From: Struthidea cinerea
Taxonomy: Eukaryota; Chordata; Aves; Passeriformes; Corcoracidae
Reading direction: 5' to 3'
Assembly (NCBI GenBank): GCA_013397865.1
Contig: VZTI01004623.1
Coordinates: 1,301,043 to 1,365,042 of the forward strand
DNA length: 64,000 nucleotides
Shown here: positions 57,173 to 64,000 of the stretch, in pieces
Numbering within the stretch: the first letter of the stretch is position 1
Layout of the letters: the number at the start of each line of letters is the position of its first letter
Notes under the pieces: model-generated
The model's input: the letters and a program-made list of their open reading frames with translations, nothing else
What the model was told of the DNA's origin: nothing
Database searches by the model: none
Position numbers and translations under genes: made by a program

Positions 57173-60100
57173 CAAATTCAGCCCAGTAAAAGGACTTTGT
57201 AGAAACAAAGTGACTTTTTCTTGCATTCCCCAAACGTGAGAATTCACATGACAAGTCTGAAGCTCCTTTTCCAGCTTCTTTCTGGTGGTGTAGGTTAAAC
57301 ACTCGGAAGTAGGTTACAAAGGACTCGAGTGCTGAAGAGCAAGTATTCCTCTGGTGACTTCTTGGTGGCCTAGTTCTGGGGCAGCAAAGTCAGAGGAGAC
57401 AGAACATTTCAAATCACACCAAACAAATGCTGGAGGCACTTTCAGGAGAGGTCCAGGGAGATATGCAAGGCGAAGTGAAAAGATGCCATTGGTTCTTTAG
57501 GAACTGCTGGTTCTGAGTTGTTTCACAGCCCCTGGGGAGAGGAGCCGAGGGCAGCGGGGTCAGGAGGTGCCAGTCTCGGATCGTTCTGGGTCTGGAGATC
57601 AGCAGATTGCACTTGAACCATCCTCAAGTGCCTCTTCTGCACCCCCTTCTCCTCTGAAACATGGAATTGCTGCTGACTGTGGGTTAGCCCAGTCCTTTAA
57701 ATTCATTATGTATTTGGATGAACATTTGATTAGAAATTGCATTTAATTCTCAATTGAATGAAAAGGAAAAAACCCTTCAGCTGTTAAATGCTGTCTCTGG
57801 TCACTAGGAACAGATTTCAAGTGTTTTAAAGGTGCAAAGGCTGTCTGCCCTTGGAATGCCCTTTCTGAGTGACTCACAGCCACAGCAGCCTGCTTTGTAT
57901 AGGGAGAGAGAAGGGATGCATGGTCTTGTATTTAAAGGTTTTATGGGACATGAAATAATTTTGCTGGTTAAAAGCTAAACTTTATAGTGTTTCTATTTTT
58001 AATTAAATATTAATTGCAGAAGATGGCTCTGGAATTGACTGTTCAGATCATTTAATCCATATAGATGACCTTTACGTTGAATTTATTCTCTCATGCTTAC
58101 ACTGCCCTTCAACCCCATCTGGGGACTGACCTCATCTGCCAGGCTCTTCCACTCTTAATTAGAAAGATGCCGAGCTCACGCTCCTCTTTAATGTTTATTA
58201 ATGTTCCTTTGCTGAGGATCCTGGAGGAGCTGGTGATTACTGCTATAAACTTTCCCTGGCAGTTCTTTATGTACAAACAGCCAAGTTATTCCTACACGGC
58301 TTTTGAGGCTCGGGTGCACTTCAAAGGGGCCAGAAAAGGGGGAACAGTTTCTCCTGAAGTTGAAAAGCAAACCCACCTCCTATGCGCCTTTAATGGAACA
58401 TAAGCATTACTTGAAAATTCTTTTTTTTTTTCCCTCTCCCAACCATCTTAATTCATTTCTTTTGATGCTGATAAGCAGCTTTGTGCAGCATGAAATTTCC
58501 TACCATGATTCTGAGTTACTTGAGAATTCAGGTATGAAAATGAACCACTGGCCAGCAAGAAAATGTGTGTTCATGTGCTGAAAGCTCTGAAAGGATTAGG
58601 TTCGTTTGCAAAACTCTGTTTGCTGCTATGACATGTGATTCTACTTCTCCTGTCAATGCACAAGTCACAAGCACTCATATGGTTAAAGACTGAAATGTTA
58701 ATTAAAATGGCAATTTAAGGAGGGGAAAGACAAGTATAAACCAGTCTGTTCCCTTTGCTTGTCTGTGGGACACCTGAGAGCAGAGACTTGCACCAAAGGG
58801 GAGGGTTTAGTTTGCACTTTAAATTACCTGAGTTGCTCTGGCACACCAGGCTCGTGGTTTCTACTGCTCTGCTGCTGATGTGCATTGAATTACGTGGCCT
58901 TTGTTGAAAACAAAGATAAAACCAAAAAAATCCACCCCAAACCCTCAAACAGCTGCTTCAGAGGACCAAGAGACCGTGACAGGAGCCCAGAAACACTCTA
59001 GCTGCTGGAATGTGTGAGATGGTCTCAAGGAGAGGGCTCTTGCCTTCAGAGTTTGGTTTGGATTGAGCCTCTGCCCAGCACTGAGGTTTGGGCTGGTTTG
59101 GGTGCTCCCAGCAGATCCTTTGTCACACCACTGGTCCAGAGAGCAACAATCACTCCTGTGCCCAAAAATCGTGGTGCTTCTGATGCTGCTGTCTGATGTC
59201 ATTGCACAGAGCAGAGGAGGGAATGCAAAACAAGAGAAAAAAATTAAAGTTATTCCTTCAAAATCTGCTTTTTTCCTCTGGGGTGACAGTAACCACCTTC
59301 TGTGCTGTTTAGGATAACTGAGGCCTATCAGGATGTTGCTTCAGTTTGGGGATTTGACACATGGATCAAGTCCCTTAAGCCTGCTCCTGAGGATTTGGAG
59401 ATTTTTGTAAAGCTCAAATGCACAAAGCAGCCTCTGAGCTGTGGCTGCTGGATGGATCAGTGGAACTGCATTTAACTTCTCAAGCAAAATCTGCCATGTT
59501 CCTTCTCTTGCATCCTCTCCTGGAGTTTCTATTCAATGTTTAATAATACTGTTGCTGCGCTCACCGTTGTTTTCAAACAACAGCCCCCTTAAAGCGGGCA
59601 AAAAATCCCTAAGAAGAAACAGCAATGAGCTCTTTAAGCACATTTCCCAGACCTCTCCCTATCTCTGCCCTCCAGTTACAGCAAGACTATTATAATTCAA
59701 ATCTAGACATGAAACGGCCAAGTTCTTCAGCTGGAAAGTTAGAACTGTCTGTGCTAATACGCACAGAAGGGCTGTGGCAGCAGCAGGTTCGAAGGGACCA
59801 CCCGTTCCCCACCAGTTCCCCACCAGTTCCCCCAGTCTCCCAGAGCTGCAGCTCTGGTAACGTTTGGCCCTACACACCTGGTGCTCAGGGGGGGACCTGG
59901 GGTTGTTTCCCCTCCAGTTCTGTTGTTCTTGGTTCAGACAAAGCCCAAAGGGATTCCCTCGCCCCTGGGCTCTGCCCATCCCACCTCCCTGGCAGGCACA
60001 GCCGAGCCAAGCAGGACACTGATCTGTCCTGGGCACAGGAGTGGCACTGGAGCACCTGGATCTCACCGTCCGGTGCAGTTGCCAGCTGCTGTCTGTTCAT

Positions 60101-63100
60101 CAGCCTGGCTGAAGAGGCTGTAAATCCCTGTTCTGCTTCCAGCAGAGCCCAGCCGTGGGGCAGAGCCCTGTTTGGGGACAGGCAGCTCATCAGGGCCGTG
60201 TGGCGCGCGAGCAGCTCCCATTTGTGCTCTCCAGGTGATTGGAAATCTTCACCTTCCCACGTGCAGGTCTTAACCAGCTCTGCACAATTATATTGATGAA
60301 TTTATGAATGGATAAGAAAAGTAAATTTGATTATTTCTCAGCCATGCGTTGCTGTCTATAATTGCACAGATTTGGACTGTAATTAGTCAGATTGCTTCCT
60401 CGGCGCAGGGCTGGACAAGACAAGAACGTTCACATAAAAAGCTAAATGTCCTCTCCTTATCAAACCCAAACCACACCTCTGGGTCCTTGGATTTGTCTCC
60501 TGAAAGGCTGTAATTAGGTCCTGGATCTAAACATTGCCATTAGGTCACACTTAATTTGTGTTTTTGTGTTCTGCATTCGCTCTGTTCTTGTACCTCGGTG
60601 TATTTTTGGTGTATTTTTGTGCGAGCTGGTTTTGTACAGCAGGAAAAGAGATCCTGGCAGTGAAACTTGACTGAAATCCATATGTGCAGTTTGCACCTTT
60701 GCTCAGCTCCTACACCTGTAATGATTTTCGCAGGCAGATGAATTTTGAACACAGGTGCTTCAGAAACAGATACTCCAGACCAAGGCGTGCGTTACACAAA
60801 TCGAATTTTAAAATTAAATTTCCGATGCCTAGAGAAAAAGATTGCAGGGAGCTAAAAAAAGCCCTGAATCTGATGGTGAATATGAATATACCCGCAAGTC
60901 ACACTTCAATAAGCTCCAGAGCTGGAGAACCTGTCCCTGGAAGAAATGCTCAGCGGGCTCTGTTTTAACCTCTGTCTGCAGGGTTGAGCTCTGCCTGCAC
61001 ATGGCAGCCCCTGAAGTCCTCATCTTACTCCCTTTGGCTTCCTGGCTGGCTAATTTTCCTTCTGCAAAGCAATTCTGGGCTGCTTGACTGAGTATTTCCA
61101 ACCAGCCAAATCTTGGGGCAATTATTTTAATAAATATGAATTGTGGGACTCCTGCCTAGATATGTAATAGGAATCTGATCTGTAATACAGATGGAAAGCA
61201 GTGCAGCTGCACTGCGTTAATTAAGTATACACCAAACATATGGCAATACACCTCCAGACCAACAGGCACGGAGCTCTCTTGGATGCAATTAGCTCTTGTG
61301 CATGCATAAAGAATCAGCCATGAACTCCAAAAAATGCACAAGTCATAACCTCTGACTGGTGGAATTACTGGTGCTAAACTACTGCATTTCTGTGACATAA
61401 GTGGTTTTCTCGCCACTGAAATGCTGCTGAGGTCGGGGTGTTCAAAAGAAAGAAAAATCCCCTATTTTCTTCTATTTCTGGTCTTCTTTGGTGCACAGTT
61501 CCTACATCAGAGCTTTGTCTCTGAGGAACCAGAGGAGTGGCTCAGGAAAAGAAATACAGCCCCAGAGGGAATGATCTTGCATTAGGCTGCAGTTGGTGCA
61601 GTTATTTATGCAGGTTTAAAATAGATGGAAAATTGCTGTACAATATTCCTGTCTGATACAGCCTCGCTCCCAGTCCTGGTGTGGATTTGCACCAAGATGC
61701 ACAAGGTTCACAACAACAAAATTTTGACCCTATCAGTAAATAATGTAGAAAATAAGAGTAGTGGGGCCCATAAGATTCCATCATTGGCTGTTATTGTGCA
61801 AGAGCAGTGCTGGGTGCCCAGGGGTCCCAGAGATGCACAATGAGCACAATCACAGGTGGTGGTGAGAAGCTGCCTCTGCCGATGTGACAAACGCCCCTGA
61901 CTGATGACATCTGGGTTTCACTCAGACGAAGCCTCAGATGCTGCCACAGCACAAGCAAAATACAACAGGAGAAGCAAGGAGCAGCTCTAGGACAGTTGGA
62001 ACCTGTTTCCCACAGATGTTTTTTCCCTGATTCCCGAGGAAATCCTGCCGGGCTGTTCCTGGGTGTGCAGCAGCCACGGGCAGTGCTCCTTCCTCTTGCT
62101 CATAACTATTCAAAAGGTTCAAGGCTCCAGATTAATGTGTTTTTTTGCTTCACACGGCTTGAAGAGTGGGGGAGCGTCACTCTTGATTGTAAATTGGTGG
62201 GGGTTTGTTATTTATTATTTGAGTTCTTATTTCCAGCAGCTCTTGCTGGAGTTGGCTCTGCATTTTGCCTCCAAAAAGGGCGACTTTGAGGACAGTGAAG
62301 TTTATCTGAGTTCAGTCCGTGTGAACACTGCTCACCTGGAGATACAGAATGAGATTCAGATCAACTCCTTGAGATAAAACCAGGTTCAGCTCTGCCTTGT
62401 TTCTCCTGCAGTAGAGATGGATATCACCTCTTAGGGCAGACACTTAACACTGGCTTTCCTTATTCCCAGCCTGATGCAGCAGCCTGTAATTAGTTTTCAC
62501 ACCTTGGCTATGTTTAACTCCCCTCTGTCTCATCTGTTAATCTGCTAACAAGCAGCAAATGTGTTTTCGAGTAGGCTCCAAATGGGAGGCCAAGACCTCA
62601 TAGTTCACCTTCCGAGGGAGCTGCTCAGAGGGCACAATTCTTAGATAATTTTCAAATATCTTGTATTCATGTAGTTTTTACAGCCTGAACAAAAATGAGA
62701 TTGTATATCTTAATATTAATGCAGAAAGTTGTAAATGGGCTAAAACCTAATAGCATAAAATAATCTTTAATTTCCTTTTGGTGCAGGGAAATGATTTAAT
62801 GTCAGTAAAGGTACCAGTCTGACAGCCTGGCAGCACCTTCCATGAGTTGAGCAAACTGAGCAATTTCTATTCTATCAATGTTGTGGCACTTCAGGGGGGA
62901 GTGTTCCAAAAGGGACCTTTAGTGGGTGTTTGGGCAGTGGGGGAACATGGGTCTCCTTCCAGCAGAATTCAGATTAGTCTGTGCAGAAGTTATGCTCTCC
63001 TAAATACAGGTTTAGGAGATGGGAGACTGAACATGGACACTGGATTTTAGTGCCCCCTCAGTGACTTTGGCATGAGGTGAACTTCTTCCCTCTCTCGTCT

Positions 63101-63394
63101 CGGCCACTCCCTCCAGTGCAGGAGCTGTGGTGGGAATCTCCTTCTCTCTCTAAATCTCCCCAGACAAGAAGTCCTGAGACCAGTGAGTCTCCAAACTGCT
63201 TTTGCTTCACCCAACGACCTCAGACTGGAAGCAAAGCAAAGTATTGGGTTCTGTACCACATAAAAATACTGTGGTCCTGTTTGCTGCAGGAATTGAGCAT
63301 CCACAAACTCATAAATGTGTATTAAAAAAATTTTAAAACATCTATAAACTTCTCTTGTAGGTCTGTGCTGGAGTCCAGACAAGTGCCTGGGTGA

Positions 63395-63592
63395 ATTTCT
63401 GGAAGAATTTCTTCCTGGAAAGGGTGGTCAGGCATTGGAACTGCCCAGGGAGGTTTGGAGTCCCCTCCCTGGAGGTGTCCAAGGAACACCTGGACGTGGC
63501 ACTGAGAGCTCTGGGCTGGTGACACAGTCGGGGTGGGTCACAGGTTGGACTCGATGATCCTGGAGGGATTTTCTGATCCTGGGATTCTGTAC
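63395..63592 (+). mobile_element. CR1 LINE 3' portion, sense
   Basis: TTCTGGAAGAATTTCTTCC, GGAACTGCCCAGGGAGG, TCCCTGGAGGTGTCCAAGG, GGACGTGGCACTGAGAGCTC, GGTTGGACTCGATGATCC and GGGATTCTGT. About 200 bases of a CR1 3' end. Confidence 0.92.
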
Positions 63593-64000
63593 AGTGAGTG
63601 TGTTTTTATATTGCATTGCCTGGGTCTGGTCAAACCAGCCACTGCCAGCGTATTTATCTCTCTCATAAATTTTGACTTCGTAGGTCAGATCTCCTTTGTC
63701 TGGACATAAATGAAGAACAGCTCTTTTAAAATTTTTTTCCCCTCTACATTTGTGCTCACTGTTACAGCAGTCATTGCCTCTGTGCTGCTGTGTCTGGAAT
63801 ATCGAATTTGGAGCTGATCTAAAGCCAGCCAGAGCAGGGGGTGACCTCTGTCATGTCCATCTCCCCACGACTGCCATTCACAGGCTCACACAGGCGTGTG
63901 CTGCTCATCCCAACCAGAAACTGCTCCCGTGCCTCAGCCTGACTTTTATTCATTTGTTCCTTTATTTATCTATCCATCATTCCCTCCAATTGTTTGCATA

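Larger units (their letters stand above)
45056..64000 (-). other. KCND3: KCND3 upstream intron, right part
   Basis: No long minus-strand frame resembling the first coding exon (T1, S1-S5) occurs, so this is intron to the window end. It contains several CR1 copies, MIR-like fossils, a C11 run at 47920-47930, an 18-bp palindrome at 53139-53156 and a (TA)n palindrome at 56369-56422. Stretches such as 58090-58400 have an AT-rich, homeobox-site-like look but nothing I can prove. The last 400 bases hold nothing recognisable. Confidence 0.75.

Noticed and set aside
58090..58400. Candidate ultraconserved developmental enhancer
   Set aside because: AT-rich homeobox-like motifs gave the impression, but nothing in a single sequence can show conservation.
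59625..60296. Plus-strand frame of 223 codons
   Set aside because: No domain recognised. The codon and residue mix look like non-coding GC-rich DNA, with competing frames on both strands.

Overview
The window is vertebrate nuclear DNA, almost certainly from a bird. It holds many short CR1 LINE fragments, most of them 3' ends, a few eroded MIR/CORE-type SINE fossils, compact introns in one gene and very long introns in the other. It contains parts of two protein genes arranged tail to tail, DDX20 on the plus strand and KCND3 on the minus strand, the same neighbours as on human chromosome 1p13. The species cannot be told from the sequence alone.

Left region (1-4865): DDX20 (Gemin3), a DEAD-box helicase of the SMN complex. 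The window opens inside an upstream coding exon, at the Q-motif glutamine. Eleven exons with GT-AG junctions join into one open frame of 715 residues ending at 4665, with a poly(A) signal at 4845. Helicase motifs Q, I, Ia, II, III, IV, V and VI are all present in order. A long last exon encodes the SMN-complex-specific C-terminal half, which ends in a tail rich in tyrosine and tryptophan.

Middle region (4866-11808): no protein gene found. It contains a CR1 copy, a MIR fossil, a 14-base assembly gap and, on the minus strand, the probable long KCND3 3' UTR. That UTR carries facing GT and CA repeats, a stem-loop and a Pumilio-type site.

Right region (11809-64000): the 3' part of KCND3 (Kv4.3, the Shal A-type potassium channel). 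Six coding exons run leftwards from 36444 to 11809: the end of the pore plus S6; three C-terminal exons, one of which is the 57-nt cassette exon that makes the long isoform; the 248-nt exon; and the last exon ending in VSAL. They give 288 residues, the length expected from the human long form. The large first coding exon (T1 domain, S1-S5 and most of the pore loop) is not in the window, so 36445-64000 is partial intron.

The intronic DNA holds CR1 pieces, satellites and palindromes. The most notable item is a 389-bp solo-LTR-like insertion at 44465-44853. It interrupts a 45-bp minisatellite, has TG...CA ends and lies between CCCC repeats. Removing it together with one CCCC restores the repeat. 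I found no sign of a new multi-gene system; the interesting material is structural and regulatory.
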